The position numbers were made by a program, and so were the translations under genes. Positions 37,349 to 45,509 of a stretch of DNA of 64,000 bases are shown here, piece by piece. The DNA lies in contig DAORMJ010000009.1 in NCBI GenBank assembly GCA_035440445.1, positions 79,601 to 143,600 on the forward strand. Reading direction: 5' to 3'. The notes under the pieces are model-generated. The model had not been told where the DNA came from, did no database searches, and saw only the letters and a list, made by a program, of their open reading frames with translations. Source of the stretch: Ga0077548 sp035440445. GTDB taxonomy: Bacteria > Pseudomonadota > Alphaproteobacteria > Rhizobiales > Xanthobacteraceae. Each line of letters opens with the position of its first letter. Position 1 is the stretch's first letter.

Positions 37349-37364
37349 TTATACAATTGTATGA
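37349..37364. promoter_or_regulatory. TetR operator copy 2, between tetR and the divergent hydrolase
   Basis: TTATACAATTGTATGA has the perfect core ATACAATTGTAT (37351-37362). It is about 42 bases from the TetR start on one side and 41 from the hydrolase start on the other. It contains -10-like TATACA in both directions, so binding should block both promoters. Confidence 0.82.
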
Positions 37365-37405
37365 ATTATCAATTGGCTGGTTTGATCGTTGAACAGGGGA
37401 ATCTC

Positions 37406-38304
37406 TTGCGCAGGGACGTTCAGATAGAAGCGGAAGGTGCAAAACTCGCCGGTTGGCTGTTTCTGCCTGAAAAAGTCACCGACCGTGTCCCTGTGGTGGT
37501 TATGGCGCATGGCTTTTCGGGGTTGAAAGAGCAGCATCTCGATAAATTTGCGGCAGTATTCGCGGAGGCTGGAATCGCTGCGCTCGTATTTGATAACCGA
37601 AATTTCGGCGCGAGCGAAGGCGAGCCACGACACGAGATCGACCCCATCCAGCAGATTCGGGACTACCGGCATGTCATCACATACGCGCAAAGCTTGCCCG
37701 AGATCGACCCTAACAGGATAGGTGTCTGGGGCACGAGCTATTCAGGCGGGCATTGCATCGTGCTTGGGGCGATCGACCGGCGCATTCGTTGCGTGGCGGT
37801 TCAGGTCCCGACTATTAGCGGGTTTGCAAATGCGCTGCGGCGCACCCCTCCGCATTTGTGGGAAGCAGGGTTGCAGCGGTTCAATCAGGATCGTGCTGCG
37901 CGCGCGGGTGGCGAGAAACCCGCCATGATCCCGGTGGTTTCCGCCGATCGCGGCCAACCCTGCGCGCTTGCGGGTGAGGAGGCATACGAGTTCTCGCAAA
38001 GTACGCTGAAGATCGTGCCCAACAAGCCGCGCGAAGTGACGCTTCNNNNNNNNNNNNNNNNNNNTCGCGCGAGTACGAGCCGGGAATCTACATCTCTCGC
38101 ATTAGCCCGACGCCGTTGCTCATGGTCGTTGCGAACAGGGATCAGACGACGCCTACTGATCTTGCGCTAGAGGCCTACGAACGTGCGCTGCACCCGAAGA
38201 AGCTCGTTATGATCGAGGGTGGCCATTTCTCTCCATACGTCGACAAGTTCGATATTGCGAGTGTGGCGGCGCGTGACTGGTTCGTGCAGCATCTAGCGTT
38301 GTAG
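37406..38304 (+). CDS. Alpha/beta-hydrolase (dienelactone-hydrolase-like), interrupted by an assembly gap
   Basis: About 300 residues in two frames joined across a 19-N gap. Visible features are VVVMAHGFSGLKEQHLDKFA, the nucleophile in GVWGTSYSGG near residue 112, the acid in VVANRDQTTP and the His in EGGHFSPY. The probable start is the TTG at 37406 after AGGGGA, giving the family-like beginning RRDVQIEAEGAKLAGWLF; the ATG at 37361 lies inside the operator. The 3' part is in another frame only because the gap length is wrong (2 mod 3 is needed). It is likely a cytoplasmic esterase or acyl hydrolase of the TetR regulon. Confidence 0.8.
38046..38064. other. Assembly gap of 19 N inside the alpha/beta-hydrolase gene
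   Basis: The 5' frame (ending REVTL) and the 3' frame (SREYEPGIYISR) are out of phase with this length. They join in one protein if the missing length is 2 mod 3. Confidence 0.95.
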
Positions 38305-38325
38305 GCATGGTGGTGACGTCGCAAT

Positions 38326-39360
38326 CTACTTCAGCGCCTTGAAATCGCGCTCTATTGCTATGCGGTCGAGTTTGCGGCCAATCAGCACAATTCGCGTCTG
38401 TTGCTCTCCGCGTGGCCAGCGTTCAAGTCTCACCGGCGGATGAAAGATGTGCTCGACACCATGAATGACGATCGGCTCGCCGGGACAATCGCTTACATCG
38501 ACGATACCTTTCAGCCGCAGCAAGTGGCCGCGGTTGTCTGCTATCAACGCTTCAAGCCAGGCCGATAGCGCTTCCCAGCTGATAGGACATCCGCGTCCGA
38601 GGTGAAACGTCGCTATATCGGAATGGGCATTCTCATGCGACGGGTGATCGCAGGACTCGCCCTTGCAATGATGGTGATACGCGGCGGGCGGTGCTTCATT
38701 TGGTAGCCAGCGAGCAAATTGCGCCTCCTTGGCGGTATCAAGAAAGCCAAGGTTCATGATTGCGGATGGATCGATGCTGGTCTCGCTCGCTCTCAGTTGC
38801 ACGGCAGCAGGATAGCGGCGCGCCAGGATTTCGCCGATCTTCGAGATTTCGTCGCCTGCAACAAGATCAAGTTTTGACAGCACGAGCCGGTCGGCGATCG
38901 CGGCCTGCTTTTCCGCGATTGGTTCCCGGTCAAGGCCTTCTATACCACGCAAGCCGTCGACGACCGTGACGACGCCGTTCAGGCGAAAGTGGCTTGCGAT
39001 GCCAGCATCCGTCATCAATGTATGCAGAATCGGGCTCGGATCGGATACGCCTGACGTCTCGATCACGACGCGGCGAATATCGGCATCGCCCCGGCCGCGA
39101 GAAAGAATTACATCCTGCAAAGCGAGCGCGAGGTCGCCACGCACCGAACAGCAGATACAACCGTTCTTGAGGAGGACAGGCGCGCGCGCCGCGCGCTCGA
39201 TCAGCAGATCGTCCAGACCGATCTCGCCAAACTCATTCACGACGACCGCGGTACCCGCCATCGCCGGATGGTCGAGCAGTTGATTCAAGAGAGTCGTCTT
39301 GCCGCTGCCGAGAAAGCCAGTCAGCAGCGTCACCGGAATGAGGCTATGCGAGAAGCTCAT
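38326..39360 (-). CDS. CobW/G3E-family GTPase, metallochaperone
   Basis: A 344-residue G3E P-loop GTPase: Walker A GFLGSGKT near residue 16, the metal motif GCICCSV (CxCC) near 66, ETSGVSDP, and a guanine-specificity motif near SKLDL. A His/Cys-rich segment (HHHCKGESCDHPSHENAH) lies near 235, before the C-terminal CobW_C domain. Family members deliver zinc, cobalt or iron to enzymes. The start ATG overlaps the preceding gene (ATGA), so it is co-translated with it and could load the metal of the metallo-hydrolase in this operon. Confidence 0.88.
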   Translation of the reverse strand: MSFSHSLIPVTLLTGFLGSGKTTLLNQLLDHPAMAGTAVVVNEFGEIGLDDLLIERAARAPVLLKNGCICCSVRGDLALALQDVILSRGRGDADIRRVVIETSGVSDPSPILHTLMTDAGIASHFRLNGVVTVVDGLRGIEGLDREPIAEKQAAIADRLVLSKLDLVAGDEISKIGEILARRYPAAVQLRASETSIDPSAIMNLGFLDTAKEAQFARWLPNEAPPAAYHHHCKGESCDHPSHENAHSDIATFHLGRGCPISWEALSAWLEALIADNRGHLLRLKGIVDVSDCPGEPIVIHGVEHIFHPPVRLERWPRGEQQTRIVLIGRKLDRIAIERDFKALK

Positions 39361-39902
39361 TCCGGATTTGGCACTTCGAAGAATTCGAGGGTGAAGCCGC
39401 ATGTGCAGTAGAAGCCGAGAATACCGGCGATTTCACATGCCCCATCCTGGCCGATGACCGCGATGACGCTGTCGAAGGCGTCGGTTCGCGTCAGCATGGC
39501 CCGCGCGCACAGGTAAACGGCCTCGTGGCGCTTGTTGGCGAAGGCGGGAACCTGGCCCGCAAGGATCGCATCGATCGCCGCCTGTGGTACGCCGGCCGCA
39601 GCGGCGATCTTCCGATGGGCAACGGCCACGAAGTCGAATTTCAGATGCGCAGCCGCGGTGAGTACCGCAACCTCGACCTCATCGGAGGAAAATAGCCCGT
39701 TTCGGAGCACATAGTCGGAAAGCGCCTGCATGCGCTTGGCGAAGGGCGCGCTGCTCAGGAAGAGGCGGAAGGGCGCAGGCACCGTACCGCGGCGCTGCTC
39801 AAAGGGTATCGCAACCTCGATCTGCGCTGGCGTCCAGGACTCTCGCGGCGCCTCCTGAAACTTTCCCAGCGAACGGAGCTTGAACTGCGGCGTGGCGGAC
39901 AT
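39357..39902 (-). CDS. Carboxymuconolactone decarboxylase-family protein
   Basis: A 181-residue all-helical CMD/AhpD-like protein. The core runs VEVAVLTAAAHLKFDFVAVAHRKIAAAAGVPQAAIDAI, and it ends in a GFTLEFFEVP segment typical of the 4-carboxymuconolactone decarboxylase branch. The redox CxxC of AhpD at the helix position is absent; a CTC occurs near the C-terminus. It may be a decarboxylase or isomerase acting on a ring-cleavage-like or lactone intermediate. It lies nine bases after the metallo-hydrolase gene. Confidence 0.82.
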   Translation of the reverse strand: MSATPQFKLRSLGKFQEAPRESWTPAQIEVAIPFEQRRGTVPAPFRLFLSSAPFAKRMQALSDYVLRNGLFSSDEVEVAVLTAAAHLKFDFVAVAHRKIAAAAGVPQAAIDAILAGQVPAFANKRHEAVYLCARAMLTRTDAFDSVIAVIGQDGACEIAGILGFYCTCGFTLEFFEVPNPE

Positions 39903-39910
39903 GGCAGCCC

Positions 39911-40915
39911 TCAGAATTGCGCGAAGAGTTCGGGATGCTTTTTGGGAAGCTCTTTACCGACGCGCCAGACGGTGGCGATGAAATGCGGATTGTTCCGCCG
40001 CCAGAAATATTCGGTCTCTCCCGCGAGTTCGCAGTAGCCCATCTTCATCGTGAAATAGAGCGCCGCCGGATTGGTCCATGTCTTGTAGGCGCCCAGGTTT
40101 TCGAGGAGGTCGTCGGTCGCTTCATCGACCGTCTTTCCGGCCTGGTAATAGTCTTTGACCTTGCCCTGAATGAAATACATGTATTCGAGGAATTCTTTCA
40201 TCCCGGCGAGCGTCAGCGCCGGACCATGCCCGGTCACGTAGATCTCGGCATTCCAGCTCACCATCAGTTCAACCGCTTCCACGAGATGACGGATGAACGG
40301 ATATTGCATGCTGACATGGCGATGACCCATGACGAGATCGCCGGTGTGGGCGACGCCTTCTTCCGGAATCCATACGACGCTGTCGCTTTTGGTGTGAGAA
40401 GGCTTGGTTTCGACGAACACGACCTTATGGTCGCCGATCTTGATGGTGAGTTCGCCATCAAATGTCTGATCGACAGCGCGATACTTCACGTCTGAAAAAT
40501 CGAAACGTGTTCCTACCCATTTTTCATGCTGGAGCCGCGCGTCACCGCTCAGCGATTCCTGTGCTGCGAGCCACGCGCCGGGCGGCTGCGTCGCCATATA
40601 GTCCGCGCAGATCTGGCTTGCGATCACGGTGCTGTCTTTGAGTTCGTCGGCGCTGACGCCGAAGACGTGGTCGCAATGCCAATGCGTGAGGAATACCTTA
40701 TCGATCTTCTTCGCCGACGGTACCTGCTCTGCGATCGTCTTTAGCATGCGGCGCGTGTGCGGCAGGTCGCATAGCGTGTCGATCAGCAGACTTTCATTGC
40801 CGAAGACGAGCAGCATCGCGTTGTTGAGGCCCCAGCTGCCGTCGGGCTGCATGTAGGCATAAGCATGCTTGCTAATCGGGTGAAGACCGGTCGTGAAAGG
40901 AGGAAGCGTTGCCAT
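39911..40915 (-). CDS. Metallo-beta-lactamase-fold hydrolase
   Basis: A 334-residue MBL-fold protein with a complete metal site: THWHCDH (HxHxDH) near residue 92, the further ligands in SHTKSD and HTGDLVMG, and GHGP near 225. The long C-terminal part (YMYFIQGKVKDYYQ onward) matches MBL-fold hydrolases of the SoxH/quinoprotein-relay type in layout. The start MATLPPF is chosen; a longer frame would cross the palindromic operator at 40945. First gene of a three-gene minus-strand operon (hydrolase, CMD protein, CobW). Confidence 0.87.
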   Translation of the reverse strand: MATLPPFTTGLHPISKHAYAYMQPDGSWGLNNAMLLVFGNESLLIDTLCDLPHTRRMLKTIAEQVPSAKKIDKVFLTHWHCDHVFGVSADELKDSTVIASQICADYMATQPPGAWLAAQESLSGDARLQHEKWVGTRFDFSDVKYRAVDQTFDGELTIKIGDHKVVFVETKPSHTKSDSVVWIPEEGVAHTGDLVMGHRHVSMQYPFIRHLVEAVELMVSWNAEIYVTGHGPALTLAGMKEFLEYMYFIQGKVKDYYQAGKTVDEATDDLLENLGAYKTWTNPAALYFTMKMGYCELAGETEYFWRRNNPHFIATVWRVGKELPKKHPELFAQF

Positions 40916-40944
40916 TGTAATTGTCCTTCGCAAGAGCTTTACGA

Positions 40945-40964
40945 GTTTATACAATTGTATAAAC
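40945..40964. promoter_or_regulatory. TetR operator copy 3, perfect palindrome
   Basis: TTTATACAATTGTATAAA with G and C at its ends is a perfect 20-base palindrome. It lies 29 bases from the metallo-hydrolase start and 42 from the quinone oxidoreductase start, so it can control both divergent units. -10-like TATACA/TATAAA elements are inside it. Confidence 0.88.
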
Positions 40965-41006
40965 TGCGCAAGGCGTGTCGTTGTCGCGTTGCTTCAGGGG
41001 AATCAG

Positions 41007-41999
41007 ATGCGAAAAATCGTCGTTCGAAAGCCCGGCGGCTTTGACGCCATGGAGCTGGTGAACGAGCCTGATCCGCATGCTGGCCCGGGCGAAGTTCGCA
41101 TTCGCACCCACGCCATGGCGGTGGGCTGGCCCGATGTTCTGATCCGGACCGGAGTTTATAAGTGGATGCCGCCATTGCCGGTGACGCTGGGCAACGAGCT
41201 GACTGGAATCATCGACGAAGTTGGTCCCGGCGTCGAGGGTCTAGCGGCCGGGAAGCCGGTTTATCTGGGCTCGCGCGAATTGAATTTTCAGTCCGGCTGC
41301 TATGCGGATGTGAAAGTCGCGCCTGCGCGTGCGGTGTTGCCGCTGCCGGCAGGCGTCGATCTCGCGCAAGCGGCGGGGCTTGGTTACTTCTCGCTCGCAT
41401 GGGCACTGGTTCACGAAACGACGCGCGGGTTCAAGCCAAAAAGTGCGCTCGTGATCGGCGCGGCTGGCGGGGTAGGGAGTGCGCTCGTGCAGATCGCGAA
41501 ACAGGCGGGCATGTCCGTGATCGGCACGGTGAGTTCCGAAGAGAAGGCGTCGTTTACGCGCTTGCTCGGCGCGGACGACGTCATCAATTACCGAAACGAG
41601 CCTGTTGCCGAGCGGGTAAAGAGCATCACCGGCGGCCGCGGGGTCGATCTGATCCTCGATCCGATTGTCGGTCCGGAGTTCTCGCAGCATTTCACGATGC
41701 TCGCGCCGTGGGGCACGGTGGTTGTTTACAACGCGACCGGCGGTCCGCCGAAGCCCGAATGGTTTCAGGATTGGCGGGCCACCGCGGGCGGCTGCACGGG
41801 GCTGCGCTATTTCTCCATGCACGTTTACGAAGACGATCCGGAAGGCCGCCGTCGCATCATTCGGGAGCCTTTGGAGCTACTGAGCGCGAGCAAGATCAGA
41901 ACGCCGGTCTATGCCGAGTTTCCGATGGCCGATGTCGCCAAGGCCCACGAAACCCTCGAGAGCGGCAAGCCGCTTGGAAAGATCCTGCTTCGGCCATGA
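41007..41999 (+). CDS. Zinc-free quinone oxidoreductase (zeta-crystallin-like MDR)
   Basis: A 330-residue medium-chain reductase without the zinc-binding Cys/His set. NADPH-binding AAGGVGSALVQIAKQAG lies near residue 152, preceded by the GroES-like domain with GNELTGIIDEVGPGV. The C-terminus ends KPLGKILLRP, as usual for QOR. It reduces quinones or enones. The start follows AGGGGAATC. It is divergent from the metallo-hydrolase operon around the shared palindrome. Confidence 0.88.
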   Translation: MRKIVVRKPGGFDAMELVNEPDPHAGPGEVRIRTHAMAVGWPDVLIRTGVYKWMPPLPVTLGNELTGIIDEVGPGVEGLAAGKPVYLGSRELNFQSGCYADVKVAPARAVLPLPAGVDLAQAAGLGYFSLAWALVHETTRGFKPKSALVIGAAGGVGSALVQIAKQAGMSVIGTVSSEEKASFTRLLGADDVINYRNEPVAERVKSITGGRGVDLILDPIVGPEFSQHFTMLAPWGTVVVYNATGGPPKPEWFQDWRATAGGCTGLRYFSMHVYEDDPEGRRRIIREPLELLSASKIRTPVYAEFPMADVAKAHETLESGKPLGKILLRP

Positions 42000-42002
42000 A
42001 AC

Positions 42003-42033
42003 AAAAAGGCGGCAGATGCTGCGATCTGCCGCC
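42003..42033 (-). terminator. Terminator between convergent genes
   Basis: A perfect 10-bp stem (GGCGGCAGAT 42008-42017, ATCTGCCGCC 42024-42033) with a 6-base loop is flanked by AAAAA at 42003-42007. On the minus strand this reads as stem then T-run, a good rho-independent terminator for the ABC operon. It may also stop the plus-strand gene. Confidence 0.8.
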
Positions 42034-42055
42034 TGAAGTCGCCTCGGGAAGAATT

Positions 42056-42991
42056 TCAGTTGAAATAAAGCTTCTTCACGTCGACCAGGGTTCTGGTCAG
42101 GCCTTGTTCTTTCGAAAGCTTGTTCCAGAATTCGAGCTGCTCGTCGGTCACATCGACGACTGCTTTTACCCGCGGTAGCTTTTTGACAACGTCACTCGGA
42201 AGCTTCAGGTGCTTTTCGAGCGACGCATAGGCGACCGTCGGATCTTTCTGCAGTAGCGCGACCGCGTCGCGCACGGCTTCGCGAAATGCGAGCGCCGCAG
42301 CGCGATTGGCCTCGGCCCAGGAGCGCTTCACGACGAAGCCGCCAAGCAACATGCCATCCGGAAAATCCGCGAAATAGTTGATGCCCGCTTGTCCGGAGCC
42401 GCTTTCCACGAGCCGCGACAGAAACGGCTCCGACACGGTGGCCGCGTCGATCTTGCCGGATTTCAACATGTCGCCCATTTGCGGAAAGCCGACTTCGAGG
42501 AAGGTCAGCTTTTTCGGATCGACGCCCCGGTCGAGCGCCCATTGCCGGAAAACCGTATCCAGCACGCCGCCAATCCCGGCGGCGCCGATCTTCTTCCCTT
42601 CGAGGTCTTTGGGGTTTGAAATGGTCAGGCCGTTGCGCAGGGCGAGGCGGCTCGTCGTATCCGACGGAGAGTTCACATTGGTGGCCGACAAGATCACCAG
42701 ATCCATCTTCGCTTCCACGCTCCGGATCAGGCTTGGCGCCGTCAGCGTTCCAGCTTCGAGGCTGCCACCCAGGATCGAAGGCACGATGATGCTGCCCTTC
42801 GTCATGAACACCATCTCGACGTCGAGGCCGCGCTTTTCGAAGAAGCCGTGATCTTTGGCGATCATGACCGATACGAACCCGGCGGACCCGGTAAAGCCGA
42901 GCCGCATCTTGGTCGGTTGCTGGGCGTTGGCTGCGCCGCAGAAGACGAGCATCGCAAGCGCTGCCGTTAGTCTGTGCAAGGCATGTCTCAT
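42056..42991 (-). CDS. NitT/TauT-type ABC transporter substrate-binding protein
   Basis: A 311-residue periplasmic protein with a signal peptide ending at ANAQQ. The SsuA/NMT1 pattern is KMRLGFTGSAGFVSVMIAKDHGFFEKRGLDVEMVF, then PKDLEGKKIGAAGIGG near residue 128. It is the last gene of a minus-strand ATPase-permease-permease-binding-protein operon under the fourth palindrome, so it likely binds the substrate of the TetR-controlled pathway. Confidence 0.87.
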   Translation of the reverse strand: MRHALHRLTAALAMLVFCGAANAQQPTKMRLGFTGSAGFVSVMIAKDHGFFEKRGLDVEMVFMTKGSIIVPSILGGSLEAGTLTAPSLIRSVEAKMDLVILSATNVNSPSDTTSRLALRNGLTISNPKDLEGKKIGAAGIGGVLDTVFRQWALDRGVDPKKLTFLEVGFPQMGDMLKSGKIDAATVSEPFLSRLVESGSGQAGINYFADFPDGMLLGGFVVKRSWAEANRAAALAFREAVRDAVALLQKDPTVAYASLEKHLKLPSDVVKKLPRVKAVVDVTDEQLEFWNKLSKEQGLTRTLVDVKKLYFN

Positions 42992-43037
42992 TTGCGTTCT
43001 CCCTAAGTAATCCGTCTCTTGTTTCTATTGCTTCCCG

Positions 43038-43784
43038 TTAGCGGCGCAGCAGTTTCCTGCCTGCACTGGCCAGAAGGAAGTTGCAGGTGAATCCGATCAT
43101 GCTAAGAATGAATATTCCGGCGTATAGTTCAGGCCCGCGATAGTAGTTTGCCGAGAGCAGCAGATGTTCGCCAATTCCGCCGAGACCGGTCAGCATCTCG
43201 CTCACGACAGTCAGGATCAGGGAAATCGTAAGGCCGATGCGCAATCCGGCAAAGATATCGGGCAGCGCGGCAGGCAGGCTAATTTTCCAGAACATCTCGA
43301 AGCGGTTCAGCTCAAGATTGCGTGCTGCATCGATCAGCCTCGGTTCTACCGAGGTGAAGCCCTGTATCGTCGAAAGCAGCACCGGCCACACCGCGCCGAT
43401 TGCAATAATGACGACGATCATCTCGTTTGTGATCCCCAAGATCATGATTGCGATCGGAAGTTTCGCGGATGAAGGGATCTGCCGGAAATATTCAAGGAGC
43501 GGAACGCAGTACGTCCGGACCAGCGAGGAACTTGCAATCAAGCCTCCAAGCAATACGCCGAGCAGGGACGCACTAAGCCAGCCGACCAGCATCCGGCTAA
43601 GGCTCGTCAGCGCATTCTTCAAGAGATCGCCGTTCTTTATGCCATCGACCAGTGCAGCCCAGGCAACATCGGGTGCGGGGAAGAACAGAGGGGAAAGCAG
43701 CTCGAGGCTCGCAATAAATTTCCAGATCAGGACCAATAGCGCTGCAAAGCCAAAACTGATTCCAAGCCACAATACGCGCTGCAT
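43038..43784 (-). CDS. NitT/TauT-type ABC transporter permease 2
   Basis: A 248-residue permease with about six helices and the contact loop QGFTSVEPRLIDAARNLELNRFEMFWKISLPAALPDIFAG near residue 145. The start ATG overlaps the preceding permease stop (ATGA), which settles the start against a much longer upstream frame. Confidence 0.88.
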   Translation of the reverse strand: MQRVLWLGISFGFAALLVLIWKFIASLELLSPLFFPAPDVAWAALVDGIKNGDLLKNALTSLSRMLVGWLSASLLGVLLGGLIASSSLVRTYCVPLLEYFRQIPSSAKLPIAIMILGITNEMIVVIIAIGAVWPVLLSTIQGFTSVEPRLIDAARNLELNRFEMFWKISLPAALPDIFAGLRIGLTISLILTVVSEMLTGLGGIGEHLLLSANYYRGPELYAGIFILSMIGFTCNFLLASAGRKLLRR

Positions 43785-44545
43785 CACGGCCTCCTGATCT
43801 TGGTGCCGGCCGCGAAGTATTTCAGCTGGATTGAAACCAGCAGATAGTTCAGCAAGACGCCGATGATCCCGATCCAGAAAAGGTAGGCGAAGGCGAGTGC
43901 GGGCTTGAGCGTCTGCTGCGCAATGATCATGGCGTAGCCGAGACCGCGCGGATTTGCGGCGACTTCCACGGTGACGGAGATGACGAGCGCAAGTGCTGCG
44001 GCGATGCGGATGCCGACGAAAATCGTAGGCAGCGACGCGGGAATGATGACGGACCACATCCTCTTGAAGAATCCGAGGCCGAGATTGCGGCTCACTTCCT
44101 CAAGCCGGGGTTCAATCTGCTGCGCGGCCGCGTTCGCGTAGATGGCGGCAGGCCAAAAGCAGCCGAAGGCGACCACGGCCACTTCCATGCGAAGGCCGAA
44201 GCCGAAGGTCAGCAGCGAAAGGGGGACCAGCGCAACGGAGGGAATGGGCCGGATGGTTTCAAAGGGAATCTCGGAAATCCGCGCGAAGGTAGGATAGAGA
44301 CCCAGCATCAGTCCGAAGAAGACGCCGGCCGAAACTCCGATCGAGAAACCGCCGAGGGCCGCCGCGAAAGTCTGGGAAGCATTCTTCAGGAGCGTGCCGT
44401 CCAACAGGATTTGCCAGGCGACCGGCGCAATCTCCGAGGGCTTCGCCAGAAATTCCTGCCCCGGCGCGGCAACGAGTTCCCAGATAAGGAGCAGGACCGC
44501 CGGAACGAGGAGCGCGCGGAAGACACTCTGCATAAGAGTCTTCAT
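43784..44545 (-). CDS. NitT/TauT-type ABC transporter permease 1
   Basis: A 253-residue permease related to the next one, with the loop QQIEPRLEEVSRNLGLGFFKRMWSVIIPASLPTIFVG near residue 140. Two different permeases imply a heterodimeric channel, unlike the single-permease importer at 27076. Confidence 0.88.
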   Translation of the reverse strand: MKTLMQSVFRALLVPAVLLLIWELVAAPGQEFLAKPSEIAPVAWQILLDGTLLKNASQTFAAALGGFSIGVSAGVFFGLMLGLYPTFARISEIPFETIRPIPSVALVPLSLLTFGFGLRMEVAVVAFGCFWPAAIYANAAAQQIEPRLEEVSRNLGLGFFKRMWSVIIPASLPTIFVGIRIAAALALVISVTVEVAANPRGLGYAMIIAQQTLKPALAFAYLFWIGIIGVLLNYLLVSIQLKYFAAGTKIRRP

Positions 44546-44552
44546 CCCACCC

Positions 44553-45309
44553 TCAATGTTGCAGGATGTTGAAAAGATGATGCCGGTGGTCGAGGAATTC
44601 CACGGTCGCGCGTGTCTCCAGTTGGGTTCGGGGACGAGGCAGATTGATGTCGCGGATCTCGCGGATTCTGCCGGGGTTCTTGTCCAGGCTGATGACGCGG
44701 TCGCCGAGATAGATCGCTTCCTCGAGATCGTGCGTGACGAAAATGACGCCTACACCTGTCTCGCTCGCGATGCGCGCCACCTCGTCCTGCAAGGTCTGCC
44801 GCGTCAGCGCGTCGAGTGCGCCAAAGGGCTCATCCATCAGGAGAAGGCGCGGCTCCATGGCAAGACAGCGCGCGATTTGCAGGCGTTGTTGCATGCCGCC
44901 GGAGAGTTCGGATGGAAGCTTCTTGTAGTGATCCGCGAGCCCGACCTTTTCGAGCAGGTTCATGATGATGGGTTCGCGCTGCTTTGTCGGAACGCCGCGC
45001 GCCTCAAGCGCTAGCGATACGTTGCCGTATGCGTGACGCCAGGGCAAAAGCGCCTTCGCGTAGTCCTGAAAGATCACCGCTGCATCCTTGCGGACCTACG
45101 ACGCGCTCGCCGAACAGCAACACCTCGCCGCGTGTCAGCGGCAGCAAGCCGGCAGCGGCGCGAAGCAGCGTCGTCTTTCCCGATCCCGATGCGCCGACGA
45201 TGCAAATGAATTCCGAGGCGCGCATTTCGAAGCTTACGCTCTCCACGACGGTGACGCCGCCGAAAGAAATGGATGCGTCTCGGAGTGACAGAACAACGGA
45301 ATCAACCAT
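44553..45309 (-). pseudogene. NitT/TauT-type ABC transporter ATPase with a frameshift
   Basis: The N-terminal 70 or so codons (start at 45309; Walker A GASGSGKTT) read correctly as far as ERVVGP. The rest, starting KDAAVIFQDYAKALLPWRH, continues in another frame with signature LSGGMQQRLQIARCLA, Walker B LLLMDEPFGALD and H-loop THDLEEA. The frames meet at about 45088-45094 (minus strand CCGCAAGG), where one base too many explains the shift. All motifs on both sides are intact, so a recent mutation or a sequence error is more likely than old decay. A perfect palindrome lies 28 bases upstream of the start. Confidence 0.85.
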
Positions 45310-45336
45310 TCAACTTCCGCTCGCTTTCCCGCATGA

Positions 45337-45354
45337 CTTATACACCTGTATAAG
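45337..45354. promoter_or_regulatory. TetR operator copy 4
   Basis: CTTATACACCTGTATAAG has perfect 8-base arms around CC. It ends 27 bases from the start of the minus-strand ABC operon and fits the same consensus as the other three sites. Confidence 0.83.
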
Positions 45355-45509
45355 ATAGCTCCGGGGTGCTTTCAAGTTGCGTTTTGCGCTGTAAAACTAC
45401 GCGTGCTGCCTCGGCCGCAGCGTGGCAACAAGAACAAATCTCGTTCCGCATTGCGGTGCTCGGAATGAATACGCATCCGGCAATCGTGATAAGCCGCCGG
45501 TGCGTGATC

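Noticed and set aside
37361..37405. ATG at 37361 as the start of the alpha/beta hydrolase
   Set aside because: It lies inside the palindromic operator and lacks a ribosome binding site; the TTG at 37406 has AGGGGA and a family-like beginning.
38116..38304. Separate 62-residue gene after the 38046 gap
   Set aside because: It holds the acid and His motifs of the alpha/beta hydrolase that starts at 37406; it is the 3' part of that gene.
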